A stretch of DNA of 49,768 bases from Bacteroidales bacterium (GTDB taxonomy: Bacteria > Bacteroidota > Bacteroidia > Bacteroidales > UBA932), in assembly GCA_017429205.1 (NCBI GenBank), contig JAFRPH010000012.1:1-49768 (forward strand). The letters are read 5' to 3'. The position numbers were made by a program, and so were the translations under genes. Positions 1 through 7,240 of this stretch are shown here, piece after piece. Numbering within the stretch: the first letter of the stretch is position 1; each line of letters starts with the position of its first letter. The notes beneath the pieces were generated by a model. It saw only the letters and a program-made list of their open reading frames with translations. It was not told the DNA's origin and did no database searches.

Positions 1-69
1 CTTCTCAAGCATCCGCTGTGCCAGAAGCGTCTTTCCCGTGTGGGATGCACCTGTAATCAGAATAACCAT
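1..69 (-). CDS. P-loop ATP-binding protein, N-terminal 23 codons only
   Basis: The minus strand opens with ATG at 69 and stays open to the window edge. The first 23 residues read MVILITGASHTGKT and onward, a beta strand followed by a Walker A motif GxxxxGKT. This is the usual N-terminus of a small P-loop kinase or AAA-type ATP-binding protein. Only the P-loop is visible, so the substrate and family cannot be named. It starts a few bases after the stop of the upstream acetyltransferase gene (TAG at 75-73), so the two are probably co-transcribed. Confidence 0.6.
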   Translation of the reverse strand, partial: MVILITGASHTGKTLLAQRMLEK

Positions 70-72
70 ATG

Positions 73-723
73 CTACACCCCGATCTTCTTGATAAGCGTC
101 AAATCACCACTGGACAGCGCCTCGAAGTTGGCCTCAATCTTTTCGATGTCCCAGTCCCACCACTTCAGTTCCAGAAGGTAGGCAATGAACTCGTCATCAA
201 AGCGTTTCCGGATTACCCGGCAGGGATTTCCGGCAGCAACGGCATAAGGAGGTATGTTTGACGCCACGACCGAATTGGCACCAATGATAGCTCCGTCTCC
301 GATATGGACACCCGGCATCACAGTCACGTTCTGGCCAATCCAGACATCATTGCCGATAACAGTGTCACCTTTCAAGGGCAGTTCCTCTTTCACCGGAGCA
401 ATCGCGCTACCCCAATCTCCACCCATAATGTAGAAAGGATAAGTAGTCACGCCATCCATTCTATGGTTAGCGCCGTTCATCACGAACTCGATGCCTTTGG
501 CAATGGCGCAGAACTTCCCGATAATCAGTCTATCACCGATGAAATCGTAGAAGTGCGTTACGTGCTTCTCGAACTGGTCTGCGCCATCAACATCATCATA
601 GTAGGTGTAGTCTCCGACGACGATGCGGGGATTCTTCACCACATTCTTGATGTAGCAAAGGCTCGGAATCTTAGGATTCGGGAAGGCAGCGTTCGGATCG
701 GGTCTTTTGGTGATATTGTCCAT
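73..723 (-). CDS. Vat/CatB-like hexapeptide-repeat acetyltransferase
   Basis: A 216-residue protein of the xenobiotic acetyltransferase group (streptogramin A Vat and CatB-type chloramphenicol acetyltransferases), which moves acetyl from acetyl-CoA to a hydroxyl of a small molecule. Visible marks are the GKFCAIAKGIEFVMNGANH stretch, whose His is the usual catalytic base, and the left-handed beta-helix repeats GNDVWIGQNVTVMPGVHIGDGAIIGANSVV, separated here into IGNDVWIG, VMPGVHIGDG and IIGANSVV. They are followed by the closing AAGNPCRVIRKRF. I chose ATG at 723 rather than the ATG at 762 because the family begins close to this point and the upstream codons overlap a repeated promoter-like module. 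Substrate is unknown; many chromosomal Vat homologues are not proven resistance genes. The gene is more AT-rich than most of the window, which would fit transfer. Confidence 0.85.
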   Translation of the reverse strand: MDNITKRPDPNAAFPNPKIPSLCYIKNVVKNPRIVVGDYTYYDDVDGADQFEKHVTHFYDFIGDRLIIGKFCAIAKGIEFVMNGANHRMDGVTTYPFYIMGGDWGSAIAPVKEELPLKGDTVIGNDVWIGQNVTVMPGVHIGDGAIIGANSVVASNIPPYAVAAGNPCRVIRKRFDDEFIAYLLELKWWDWDIEKIEANFEALSSGDLTLIKKIGV

Positions 724-745
724 GGTGGTAAATCTCGATTTATAG

Positions 746-784
746 ATGTAAATATAAGTCAATTAGCCGAAAAGAAAAAGGGCA
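746..784 (-). repeat. 39-nt intergenic repeat, copy 1 (promoter-like module)
   Basis: This 39-nt stretch recurs at 3179-3217 with one mismatch. Both copies lie just upstream of minus-strand genes. On the minus strand it reads a T-rich tract, then a -7-like TATATTTA box about 25 nt before the acetyltransferase ATG. It probably combines the end of a terminator with a promoter. Confidence 0.6.
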
Positions 785-800
785 GAGGTCGATGCCGTGA

Positions 801-954
801 TGTACAAGTCTCGCTTGTGCACCAAAATGCGTATCTGGCCGGGGTTTTCTGCTCAAGTCTTCCGGAATCGGGCGGATAATCGGCTAAATCGGTGAGACTT
901 GTACATGGAAACGACGTTCTGTCGATGTTTTCCTGTACAAGCGAGACTTGTACA
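801..954. repeat. TGTACAAG inverted-repeat cluster in an intergenic region
   Basis: Three related sites lie between the divergent genes at 723 and 1088. Site 1 (801-821) is TGTACAAG, spacer TCTCG, CTTGTGCA. Site 3 (934-954) is TGTACAAG, spacer CGAGA, CTTGTACA, a perfect 8-bp dyad. Their spacers are reverse complements, so sites 1 and 3 are inverted copies of each other. A half copy, GAGACTTGTACA, lies at 894-905. No gene is convincing in 724-1087. The sites could be operators or remnants of a small repetitive element. Confidence 0.5.
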
Positions 955-1045
955 CGAGCCGAGCAGTGCAAACCAGCCAGGGCAAGCCCAAGGCCGATTT
1001 TATGAAATTCATAATATTAATTTATGATTTTCGTAAAATTGGCAT

Positions 1046-1053
1046 TATCTTTG
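1046..1053 (+). promoter_or_regulatory. -7 box TATCTTTG upstream of the DUF2975 operon
   Basis: TATCTTTG matches the Bacteroidetes primary sigma -7 consensus TAnnTTTG and lies about 34 nt before the ATG at 1088. The -33 region is weak. Confidence 0.55.
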
Positions 1054-1087
1054 TCAATGGACACTGCAAAACATAAACTACAACGAT

Positions 1088-1564
1088 ATGAACAATTCAA
1101 CGCAAAAGAGCATCCGTAAACTCTCCATCGCCATTCTCTTCATGGGTGGCTTGACACTTATTTATACTTATGTTCAGATGATTTCCCAGTTGTGGCTGAA
1201 CAACTTTATCATACCCATAACCTGGAATCCGGAGATAAAAGGCTGGCAAATCTTCATTCTTGCGGCTCGTTTCATCGGTATTACGCTTCTTTTCGCCCTG
1301 TGCTGCATTTTCTTACACCGCATCAACCAGGGTCTGAAAGATGGAGAGATCTTCCCTGAATCCAACATTCCGATCATCCGCTGGACCGCACTGGTAGCCG
1401 CGCTTCTGGCCTTCGTCCACTGTAATTACGACGCTGTGGTTAAGGGCGAATCGGAACTGATGCTCGATTCCAACGTCATCCTTATCCCCCTCATCGTCCT
1501 CCTCTTCGCCGGACTCTATAAAATGGCTTTCCTGGCCGCAAAAGACAGCCAGCTTGCGATATGA
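1088..1564 (+). CDS. DUF2975 integral membrane protein
   Basis: A 158-residue protein with four predicted hydrophobic segments at roughly residues 12-34, 52-78, 95-113 and 128-150. It matches the DUF2975 pattern of small four-helix inner-membrane proteins, with the conserved loop NQGLKDGEIFPESNIPIIRW between helices 2 and 3. These proteins are typically encoded directly before a small YozG-like HTH regulator, and that arrangement is present here: the stop overlaps the next ATG by four bases (ATGA). The biochemical role of DUF2975 is unknown; the pairing suggests membrane-linked control of the HTH protein. A -7 box lies at 1046-1053. Confidence 0.8.
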   Translation: MNNSTQKSIRKLSIAILFMGGLTLIYTYVQMISQLWLNNFIIPITWNPEIKGWQIFILAARFIGITLLFALCCIFLHRINQGLKDGEIFPESNIPIIRWTALVAALLAFVHCNYDAVVKGESELMLDSNVILIPLIVLLFAGLYKMAFLAAKDSQLAI

Positions 1565-1803
1565 TTACCGTCAATCTTGACAAAATGCTCTGGGAGCGCC
1601 ATATGAAACTCTCTGAGCTATCCGAAAAAGTCGGCATCTCCATGACCAACCTTTCCCTGCTCAAGACGGGGAAAGGACGGGCCATCCGCTTCACCACGCT
1701 CAACAAACTCTGCAGAGTGCTCGACTGCCTGCCGGGCGACATCCTGAACTACCAGCCCGATCCGGAAGGTACTGAGATGGAGGAGGATATCTATGCGGAT
1801 TGA
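1561..1803 (+). CDS. YozG-like Xre-family HTH regulator
   Basis: An 80-residue single-domain DNA-binding protein. The helix-turn-helix runs through about residues 14-38 (MKLSELSEKVGISMTNLSLL), followed by the typical ending TLNKLCRVLDCLPGDILNY of the HTH_26/YozG group, with a short acidic tail. It overlaps the DUF2975 gene by four bases and the following secreted-protein gene by 11 bases, so the three are translationally coupled. It probably regulates its own operon. The DNA target is not evident. Confidence 0.85.
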   Translation: MITVNLDKMLWERHMKLSELSEKVGISMTNLSLLKTGKGRAIRFTTLNKLCRVLDCLPGDILNYQPDPEGTEMEEDIYAD

Positions 1804-2656
1804 GTTGTCCCTGGCGGCCCTGCTGCTGCCGGTCCTGCTGTTTGCGCAGGAAAACGTCAAGATCAAGGGACGGATCGTCAATGAGCAAGGCGAAGCCGTG
1901 GAATATGTCCAGATCGGCCTGCCCAAAAGGCAGATCGGCACGATCTCAACCGTCGACGGACGCTTTGAGATGGACGTTCCTTGTGATACGCTGGAATTCT
2001 TCCACGTTTCCTATCAGCCGGCCTCCTATGTCGTCACGGGACCTTCTGACGACGTGGTCATCGTCCTGAAGGAACAGGAATTGCCCCCGGCCGTATTCAT
2101 CGGCGGAGACACAAAAGAAAAATATCTCCTGCGCCCTGGAACGAGTTTGCTGAAGAGCATGGGAATCATTACTACGTCCCTGCGGAGCGAACACCCTTCG
2201 GGACGGGAAATAGGTTCCGTCGCCCAGGCCAAAAAGCCCTTCCTCGTGAAAGATATCCTGCTTACCGTCCGCAGCAACCATATCCCCGGTTGCGTCGCAT
2301 CCATCAATATCTACCGCATCGAGGGAAAGAAAGAATCGTTTCTCAACGTGCTCCAAAAGCCCATCTACTTCGAGGTTGCCGTATCGAATGATCCGCAGAA
2401 TTTTGACATCCGGCCAGAAGAAACCCTCCTGCTGGAGCCGGGTAAATACTTCATTGCCTTCCAGATTGTCGGATGCAATAGCGAAGCTCTACAGGCCTTC
2501 CTTGCCAAAACACAGGAGGAGCAGGAATTCTGGGAGATGAGTATGGACTTCAATATTTACCTCAAGAGCAGCTATGTTAGGGAGGTGGCCCTGGGTGAAA
2601 TGAAATCGCTCCCAGTCAATATTGGAGTTGCCGTCAAAGGACTGGAGTATCAATGA
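1793..2656 (+). CDS. Secreted protein with CarboxypepD-regulatory-like domain
   Basis: A 287-residue protein with a signal peptide (MRIELSLAALLLPVLLFAQ). Next comes a carboxypeptidase-D-like beta-sandwich (KIKGRIVNEQGEAVEYVQIG, then TISTVDGRFEMDVP), the domain found at the N-terminus of TonB-dependent receptors and in many Bacteroidetes envelope proteins. The remaining ~190 residues are beta-rich and not assigned to a family by eye. It overlaps the HTH gene by 11 bases. A surface or periplasmic location is likely. The start overlapping the HTH stop is supported by the signal peptide beginning at once. Confidence 0.7.
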   Translation: MRIELSLAALLLPVLLFAQENVKIKGRIVNEQGEAVEYVQIGLPKRQIGTISTVDGRFEMDVPCDTLEFFHVSYQPASYVVTGPSDDVVIVLKEQELPPAVFIGGDTKEKYLLRPGTSLLKSMGIITTSLRSEHPSGREIGSVAQAKKPFLVKDILLTVRSNHIPGCVASINIYRIEGKKESFLNVLQKPIYFEVAVSNDPQNFDIRPEETLLLEPGKYFIAFQIVGCNSEALQAFLAKTQEEQEFWEMSMDFNIYLKSSYVREVALGEMKSLPVNIGVAVKGLEYQ

Positions 2657-2670
2657 TATTCAGGATCGTG

Positions 2671-3108
2671 CTATTGCTCAGAGATACTCGTTTGAACCAC
2701 CTTGACATTTGCCGTCTTTGAGAAAGAACTTATCTGCACGATCGCTTCACGCTTAAACGTGGACTTATTTTGCTCAATATTCAGGACTACAGCGGATGTC
2801 CAAGATAAAAGTGCCCTGGTCTGAGGGTAGTCTTCGATTACTTTGGAGACCCGGATCCAAGGCGCCGCAGGCGTGCGATCCCCATTGTCCGGATCGGTAT
2901 TCCATCTATCTGAATAGCCAAGTTTTATAGTTACATCATCAATTCCCGTTGACGTGACTGGAATGGTGATTTCTCCACCATTAGAATCAACCAAATACTC
3001 TTCTTGGGCCACTGAAATGGCAGGAATGTCCCGCTTTGCGCATGACAAAACAATAGTTGTCAAGGCAAAAAAAACGAGAGCGTGTATCTTCATAATAATC
3101 GTTTTCAT
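2671..3108 (-). CDS. BACON-domain lipoprotein
   Basis: Reading from ATG at 3108, a 145-residue lipoprotein: hydrophobic signal MKIHALVFFALTTIVLSC with lipobox VLSC. One BACON-type immunoglobulin-like domain follows, recognisable from the opening VDSNGGEITIPV, the central APWIRVSK and the closing KREAIVQISSFSKTANVKVVQ. BACON domains are found in Bacteroidetes surface proteins and are thought to bind carbohydrate or act as spacers. Either ATG at 3108 or at 3093 gives a workable signal peptide; the longer open frame to 3165 is unlikely to be used. It converges on the secreted-protein gene ending at 2656. No partner gene is adjacent. Confidence 0.75.
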   Translation of the reverse strand: MKTIIMKIHALVFFALTTIVLSCAKRDIPAISVAQEEYLVDSNGGEITIPVTSTGIDDVTIKLGYSDRWNTDPDNGDRTPAAPWIRVSKVIEDYPQTRALLSWTSAVVLNIEQNKSTFKREAIVQISSFSKTANVKVVQTSISEQ

Positions 3109-3178
3109 TACAGATCTGTTTAGAACAATATCTAAATGCGAGTATGCACGGAATCTTGCATTCAATTACGGTTTATCA

Positions 3179-3217
3179 ATGTAAATATAAGTCAATTAGC
3201 AGAAAAGAAAAAGGGCA
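3179..3217 (-). repeat. 39-nt intergenic repeat, copy 2
   Basis: Same 39 nt as 746-784 with one mismatch (a for c). Here it joins the T-tract of a hairpin (3210-3227) to a TATATTTA box pointing at the BACON gene, about 73 nt before its ATG. Confidence 0.6.
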
Positions 3218-3227
3218 TAGGCCCTTT
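3201..3227 (-). terminator. Rho-independent terminator (minus strand)
   Basis: AAAGGGC (3210-3216), loop of four bases, GCCCTTT (3221-3227). On the minus strand the hairpin is followed by a T-rich tract read from 3212 down to 3202. It would end the short reading frame at 3238-3372. Confidence 0.6.
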
Positions 3228-3237
3228 CTCCATAACG

Positions 3238-3372
3238 TTATTTCACAATCTCATATTCATCGACGCCGGGGAGGAGTGCGATACCGGTTTCTTCGAGGTG
3301 TATCTGTCCGGCGGAGTCTATGAAGCGCACGGTGAAGACTTTTCCTTCGAGCCGCTTTGCCTGCCAGTCCAT
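3238..3372 (-). CDS. Short ORF of 44 codons, possible gene remnant
   Basis: On the minus strand, ATG at 3372 gives 44 residues beginning MDWQAKRLEGKVFTVRFIDS and ending DEYEIVK. The frame is open for ten more codons upstream. The residue pattern (charged/hydrophobic alternation, proper terminator at 3201-3227) looks like real protein. However, the ORF is short, has no visible promoter, and the upstream bases 3403-3541 hold no continuation. I do not recognise a family. It may be the C-terminus of a decayed gene or a genuine small protein. Confidence 0.4.
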   Translation of the reverse strand: MDWQAKRLEGKVFTVRFIDSAGQIHLEETGIALLPGVDEYEIVK

Positions 3373-3402
3373 CCCGCCGGCGGGTTGGCGGAGAGTTGAT
3401 TT

Positions 3403-3541
3403 TTAACGCATTGTCAGTTAATGAGTTGCGATAGGAGCATCCGCAGACACCTGTTTTTTTCGGGAGGTCTGCTGGTGGGCGCTTTGCAAGTGGGTTATAA
3501 TCAGCGGGTTATGGACAAGTGCACCGCAGTCCATGGCGCAC
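3403..3541. other. Intergenic stretch without a recognised gene
   Basis: Between the short ORF and the tRNA terminator I see no coding frame with codon bias, no RNA gene and no clear repeat. It may be part of a dispersed element together with the ORF remnant. Confidence 0.4.
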
Positions 3542-3572
3542 AAACAAAAACGCCCCGCAGGACTGCGAGGCG
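3542..3572 (-). terminator. Rho-independent terminator after tRNA-Gly
   Basis: On the minus strand a 9-bp stem (3572-3551, CGCCTCGCA with TGCGGGGCG, loop GTCC, one G-U pair) is followed by TTTTTGTTT. It lies directly behind the tRNA CCA end. Confidence 0.85.
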
Positions 3573-3574
3573 TT

Positions 3575-3650
<76 letters not shown>

Positions 3651-3696
3651 AAATATCTTTGCTATTTCAAAGACTCGTTTTCGTGGAACTGGACTG

Positions 3697-3727
3697 CAAA
3701 GATACGGCAAAAATCTGAATCTCCAAA
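3697..3727 (-). promoter_or_regulatory. Promoter of tRNA-Gly
   Basis: On the minus strand TTTG (3727-3724), a 19-nt spacer and TATCTTTG (3704-3697) match the Bacteroidetes -33/-7 consensus, about 46 nt before the tRNA. Confidence 0.8.
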
Positions 3728-3745
3728 TATTTTTGCAATTTTTTT

Positions 3746-3785
3746 AGATTCCTCGACTTCACTGCGCTCCGCTCGGAATGACAGA
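3746..3785. repeat. Dispersed short repeat, copy 1 (intergenic)
   Basis: A copy of a repeat family whose ends read TGTCATTYCGA and GARATCT. It starts 2 nt beyond the stop of the VWA gene (TAG at 3790-3788), in the gap before the tRNA promoter. Other copies are at 16441-16510, 18761-18790, 19381-19422 and 21611-21640. Confidence 0.75.
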
Positions 3786-3787
3786 CC

Positions 3788-4993
3788 CTACCCGACATAC
3801 TTCGCAATGAGCCGGACGAGGAGGTCGTTGAGGGGTTCGACTTGGAAGTCGCCGACGGAGGCTTCGATGTGGTCGCCGCCGACGCCGCTGTCGTCGGTGA
3901 GGAAGACGTAGGTGCCGCCGGTGAGGACGGAGAAGAAGCGGCACATGAACTCGCATTCCTTGGAGGGGCTGCTGCAGAAGACGGGGATGAGCTTGACGCC
4001 TTGCTTGGCGTATTCGCGGATGGAGGCCTGCAGGCTTTCCACGACGCCTTGGTGGTCCTGGTGGGCGGGGGCGTCCAGGACGAGGAAGGCGATGCGGGCG
4101 CGGGCGGAGGTGTTCCAGGCGAGGTTCTGGAGGCCGGCTTCCAGGGCCGTGTGAACGGCTTCCGGAAGATCGCCGCCGCCGTCGGCATACTGCATGGAGA
4201 TGTACTGGATGGTCTTGCGGTAATCGTCCGTGAAGGGGGAGAACTTGGTCACGTACTCATCCTCCGTGTCTCGGTAGAAGACGGTGGCCGTGCGGAGTTC
4301 GATCTCGCCGAGGCCGCCTTTGGCGCGGTCCAGGATGTTGATGAGGTCTTTCTTGAGGAACTCGATCTCGTCGCCCATCGATCCGGTGGCGTCCACGATG
4401 AAGGCGATGTCGGCGCGCTTTTCGGGAGCCTTGGCCTTGTCCACGATGTAGAAGTTCACTTCGGCCTCTTCCTGCTGGACGTTCCAGGGGGAGAGTTTCG
4501 GGGCCGATGCCTGGGGCTTTCCGTCGATGGTGAGGACCAGGTTGTCCGTGCCCGCCTGGGCGTGGAACGGGTCCACCCAGAGGTCCGCTTCCCCTTGATT
4601 GTCGGTGAGGGTGCTCCACAGGACCTTCTGGTTCTGCTCCAGGGTGATGCGAAGGGCGGGGAGCCGCTTGCCGGCGGCGTCCGCGACGCGGACGGCCACC
4701 CGGCGCGGCGTATACATCCCCCAATATGTCGACATCCCACCGTAGTCCTGCGAACCCATCAGCCCGCTCCAGAAGTCCCAGTGGTCCAGGTCGTTCCATT
4801 CGCCGGCCGTGAGGACGCCGGCCTTTCCGCCCGGCCGGCCCTGGCAGCCGTTCGGCATCCCTGCCGGCCCGGCGCCCGACATTTTGTCCATGGAATACAT
4901 CCCGTCGACCTCGCCCATTCTCACGTCGTAGACCGAGCAGGAAACCAGGCCCAGCAGGCCCGTAAGTGCAAGAAGTATCGTCTGTTTCATCAT
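3788..4993 (-). CDS. VWA-domain lipoprotein
   Basis: About 401 residues, starting at ATG 4993 (the upstream in-frame codon at 4999 is TTG). The lipoprotein signal is MKQTILLALTGLLGLVSC. A Gly/Met-rich linker follows, then a beta-sandwich (~residues 85-170: RRVAVRVADAAGKRL, TDNQGEADLWVDPF). The C-terminal half is a von Willebrand A domain with a complete MIDAS: DATGSMGDE for D-x-S/T-x-S plus downstream Thr and Asp positions (VLDAPAH). VWA domains with MIDAS bind a divalent cation and a protein ligand; this one faces the periplasm or cell surface. The partner is unknown. A dispersed repeat begins right after the stop codon. Confidence 0.85.
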   Translation of the reverse strand: MMKQTILLALTGLLGLVSCSVYDVRMGEVDGMYSMDKMSGAGPAGMPNGCQGRPGGKAGVLTAGEWNDLDHWDFWSGLMGSQDYGGMSTYWGMYTPRRVAVRVADAAGKRLPALRITLEQNQKVLWSTLTDNQGEADLWVDPFHAQAGTDNLVLTIDGKPQASAPKLSPWNVQQEEAEVNFYIVDKAKAPEKRADIAFIVDATGSMGDEIEFLKKDLINILDRAKGGLGEIELRTATVFYRDTEDEYVTKFSPFTDDYRKTIQYISMQYADGGGDLPEAVHTALEAGLQNLAWNTSARARIAFLVLDAPAHQDHQGVVESLQASIREYAKQGVKLIPVFCSSPSKECEFMCRFFSVLTGGTYVFLTDDSGVGGDHIEASVGDFQVEPLNDLLVRLIAKYVG

Positions 4994-5063
4994 TTTCAAT
5001 CAGTTAAAAACCGATAAGAAAATCCGGGATTGGCCCGAACCTTGCATCAAACGAAACGAAAAA

Positions 5064-5095
5064 TTTGCGGATAACCGAAAAAAACGATATTTTTG
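5064..5095 (+). promoter_or_regulatory. Promoter of the OmpA-family gene
   Basis: TTTG (5064-5067), 20-nt spacer, TATTTTTG (5088-5095), 45 nt before ATG 5141. Confidence 0.75.
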
Positions 5096-5140
5096 GATGA
5101 TTAATAAAACGGCAATAACCTTTTAAAACCATTTTCTGAT

Positions 5141-5824
5141 ATGAAGAAATTCGTTCTGATGTTCCTCTGCGGAACCATGATTCTGTCCGGCTGCGGCATG
5201 TCCAACACCGGTAAGGGCTCCCTCATCGGCTCCGGCGCCGGCGCCGCCATCGGCGCGGGCCTCGGCTATCTGATCGGCAAGGACGGCAAGGGTGCCGCCA
5301 TCGGTGCGGCCATCGGTACCGCCGTGGGCGGTGGCACCGGCGCCATCATCGGCAACAAGATGGACAAGAAGGCCGAAGAACTGGCCGCCCTCGAGAACGC
5401 CCAGGTCGAGACCGTCGAGGATGTGAACGGCCTCAAGGCCATCAAGGTCACCTTCGACAGCGGTATCCTCTTCGACTTTAACAAGGCCACCCTCAAGGCC
5501 GACGCCAAGAAGAACCTGGACAAGTTCGCGGCTGAAATGGCCGACCTGCCCGACACCGACATCACCGTCCTGGGCCACACCGACAACGTCGGTTCTGCCG
5601 AGGCGAACCAGAAGGTGTCCGACAACCGCGCCAACGCCGTGTCCAACTACCTCCAGAACAAGGGCATCGCGAAGAGCCGCATCGTCGCCGAGGGCCACTC
5701 CTTCAACGATCCGGTCGCTGACAACAGCACCGCCGAAGGCCGCGCCCAGAACCGCCGCGTCGAGATCTACATCTCCGCCAACGAGAATATGATCAAGGCT
5801 GCCGAGAACGGCACGCTCAAGTAG
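5141..5824 (+). CDS. OmpA-family lipoprotein with glycine zipper
   Basis: A 227-residue outer-membrane lipoprotein. The signal peptide ends in lipobox LSGC (~residue 19). Residues ~27-75 are a glycine-zipper segment (SLIGSGAGAAIGAGLGYLIG and a second GAAIG repeat) that can insert in or lie against a membrane. Residues ~105-215 form an OmpA C-terminal peptidoglycan-binding domain: FDFNKATLKADAKKNLDKFA, TDITVLGHTDNVGS, the N..VS..RA..V helix and the closing AEGRAQNRRVEIYI with its conserved Arg residues. It anchors the outer membrane to peptidoglycan (YiaD/Pal-like group). It stands alone with its own promoter and a strong terminator. Confidence 0.92.
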   Translation: MKKFVLMFLCGTMILSGCGMSNTGKGSLIGSGAGAAIGAGLGYLIGKDGKGAAIGAAIGTAVGGGTGAIIGNKMDKKAEELAALENAQVETVEDVNGLKAIKVTFDSGILFDFNKATLKADAKKNLDKFAAEMADLPDTDITVLGHTDNVGSAEANQKVSDNRANAVSNYLQNKGIAKSRIVAEGHSFNDPVADNSTAEGRAQNRRVEIYISANENMIKAAENGTLK

Positions 5825-5844
5825 GGATTCCCCTCCTGATCCAG

Positions 5845-5879
5845 AGCCCGGGCTCGAAAGAGCTCGGGCTTTTGTTTTT
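5845..5879 (+). terminator. Rho-independent terminator of the OmpA-family gene
   Basis: Stem AGCCCGGGCTC (5845-5855), GAAA loop, GAGCTCGGGCT (5860-5870), followed by TTTGTTTTT. 11 bp with one G-T pair. Confidence 0.9.
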
Positions 5880-5922
5880 CCATCGTTCCATCATCCGTCC
5901 TTTGCCATGAGTAAACCATTGA

Positions 5923-7092
5923 TTATTCGTGTGCTTCGATAAAGTGGCGCCGGGCCACGAGGCAGGCCCCCACGATGCCGGCGTCCATCCCGAGGGCGCT
6001 CCGGCAGATGCGGGTGTCCCGGCTCACCAGGTGGATGGCGTGCTTGTTCACGGCCATCCGCATCGGGTCCAGGAGGTAGTCGCCGGTCATGGCGAGTTCG
6101 CCGCCTACGACCACGAGTTCCGGGTTGAACAGGTTGATCAGGCCGGACGTCTTCTCGCCGAGGAGGATGCCGATTTTCTCGATGACGTCGATGCACAGGA
6201 CGTCCTCCCGCGCGACGGCGTCCATGATTTCGCTGAACATCAGGGGTTTGTCGGATTCGAGGACGCGCTGGCTCAGGATGGAGGACTCCCCGGCACGGAT
6301 GCGTTCCACGAGGTCCCGCTGGAGGGCTTGTCCGGAGATCTCCGTCTCGTTGCAGCCGCGCTTGCCGCATCGGCAGATGATCTGGTTGTCAAACCCGTAC
6401 ACGTGTCCGAGTTCCCCGGCATATCCGGATTTCCCGGAATACACCTGCCCGTCCATGACGATCCCCATGCCTAGGCCCCAGTTCACATTGATCATGAGCA
6501 TGTTCTGCGTCCCGGCCCCGGCGCCCTTGATGTACTCGCCCACCGTCATGGCGCGGGTGTCGTTGAACAGCGAGAAGGGGACGCCCAGCTGCTCCTGCAG
6601 GCGTTGGGCGAGTGCTTTCCCCGGTTCGTAGAACCAGGTGTAGCTGTCGCCGGTCCGGTCGTCGATGCGGCCGGGGAGGGCGATGCAGATGCCCTTCAGG
6701 TCCTGCCCGGCTTCCCGGGCGAGCGACACCGCCTGCTGCAGGTTTTCGCAGAGCTGGAGGAAGGCCCCCTTGGATTCCAGGGCGAAATTCTCCAGGAGCC
6801 GGGTCTCGTGCCGGTTCCCCTGGAAATCCATCAGCCCCATATTGACATAGCGGTCATTCACGTCCACGCCGAGGAACCATCCGGCATCGGCCCGGAGGCT
6901 GTACCGGTGCGGGCGCCGTCCGGTGACGGATTCCGTCTTGCCGCAGTCTTCCAGGGCGCCCTCCTCCAGGAGGATGCCCACGTATTTGGTGGCCGTGCCG
7001 ATGCTGATTCCCAGCGCGTCCGCAATCTGGGGAATCGTAGCCCCGTCCTTACGGGAGAGCAGGGCCAGGATTTGACTTTCCGGGGTGTTCAT
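5923..7092 (-). CDS. ROK-family transcriptional regulator (NagC/Mlc type)
   Basis: About 389 residues from ATG 7092 (an upstream in-frame TTG at 7101 is possible). An N-terminal winged helix (~residues 5-65: PQIADALGISIGTATKYVG) is followed by a ROK sugar-kinase-like domain with the zinc motif CRCGKRGCNE and the catalytic-Asp motif NDTRA. The first ATP motif, usually DxGGT, is DVNDR here, so the fold is more likely a sugar sensor than a kinase. It is divergent from the sialic-acid operon across 184 bp, the classic position for its regulator. The likely ligand is an amino sugar such as ManNAc, GlcNAc or a phosphate of these; this is inferred from neighbours. No separate ROK kinase gene is present in the window. 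Confidence 0.85.
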   Translation of the reverse strand: MNTPESQILALLSRKDGATIPQIADALGISIGTATKYVGILLEEGALEDCGKTESVTGRRPHRYSLRADAGWFLGVDVNDRYVNMGLMDFQGNRHETRLLENFALESKGAFLQLCENLQQAVSLAREAGQDLKGICIALPGRIDDRTGDSYTWFYEPGKALAQRLQEQLGVPFSLFNDTRAMTVGEYIKGAGAGTQNMLMINVNWGLGMGIVMDGQVYSGKSGYAGELGHVYGFDNQIICRCGKRGCNETEISGQALQRDLVERIRAGESSILSQRVLESDKPLMFSEIMDAVAREDVLCIDVIEKIGILLGEKTSGLINLFNPELVVVGGELAMTGDYLLDPMRMAVNKHAIHLVSRDTRICRSALGMDAGIVGACLVARRHFIEAHE

Positions 7093-7204
7093 CAGGTTCA
7101 AGTTTCAGATTCAAGCGCCAAAATAAGCAATATTATAGAAATATGAAAGAAGTTCGTTTAAAAATAAATAATCTTACTAGAAAAAAGTTGCTTTTTGGCG
7201 AAAA

Positions 7205-7240
7205 TCCCATTGGGAAAGCAAATTTTAATGCATATTTTTG
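7205..7240 (+). promoter_or_regulatory. Promoter of the sialic-acid operon with overlapping dyad
   Basis: ATTG (7209-7212), 20-nt spacer and TATTTTTG (7233-7240), 36 nt before ATG 7277. The -33 end is overlapped by a small dyad TCCCA-T-TGGGA (7205-7215), a candidate site for the divergent ROK regulator. Confidence 0.55.

Noticed and set aside
759..971. A 70-codon minus-strand frame upstream of the acetyltransferase
   Set aside because: It consists mostly of the TGTACAAG repeat cluster and overlaps the promoter-like module; no protein-like pattern.
3842..5017. A 391-codon plus-strand frame opposite the VWA lipoprotein
   Set aside because: Low-complexity Gly/Val/Asp composition; the minus strand carries a signal peptide and a full MIDAS motif.
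5923..7092. The ROK gene as the missing GlcNAc kinase
   Set aside because: It has an N-terminal winged helix and lacks the DxGGT ATP motif, so a regulator is the better call, although the catalytic Asp is kept.
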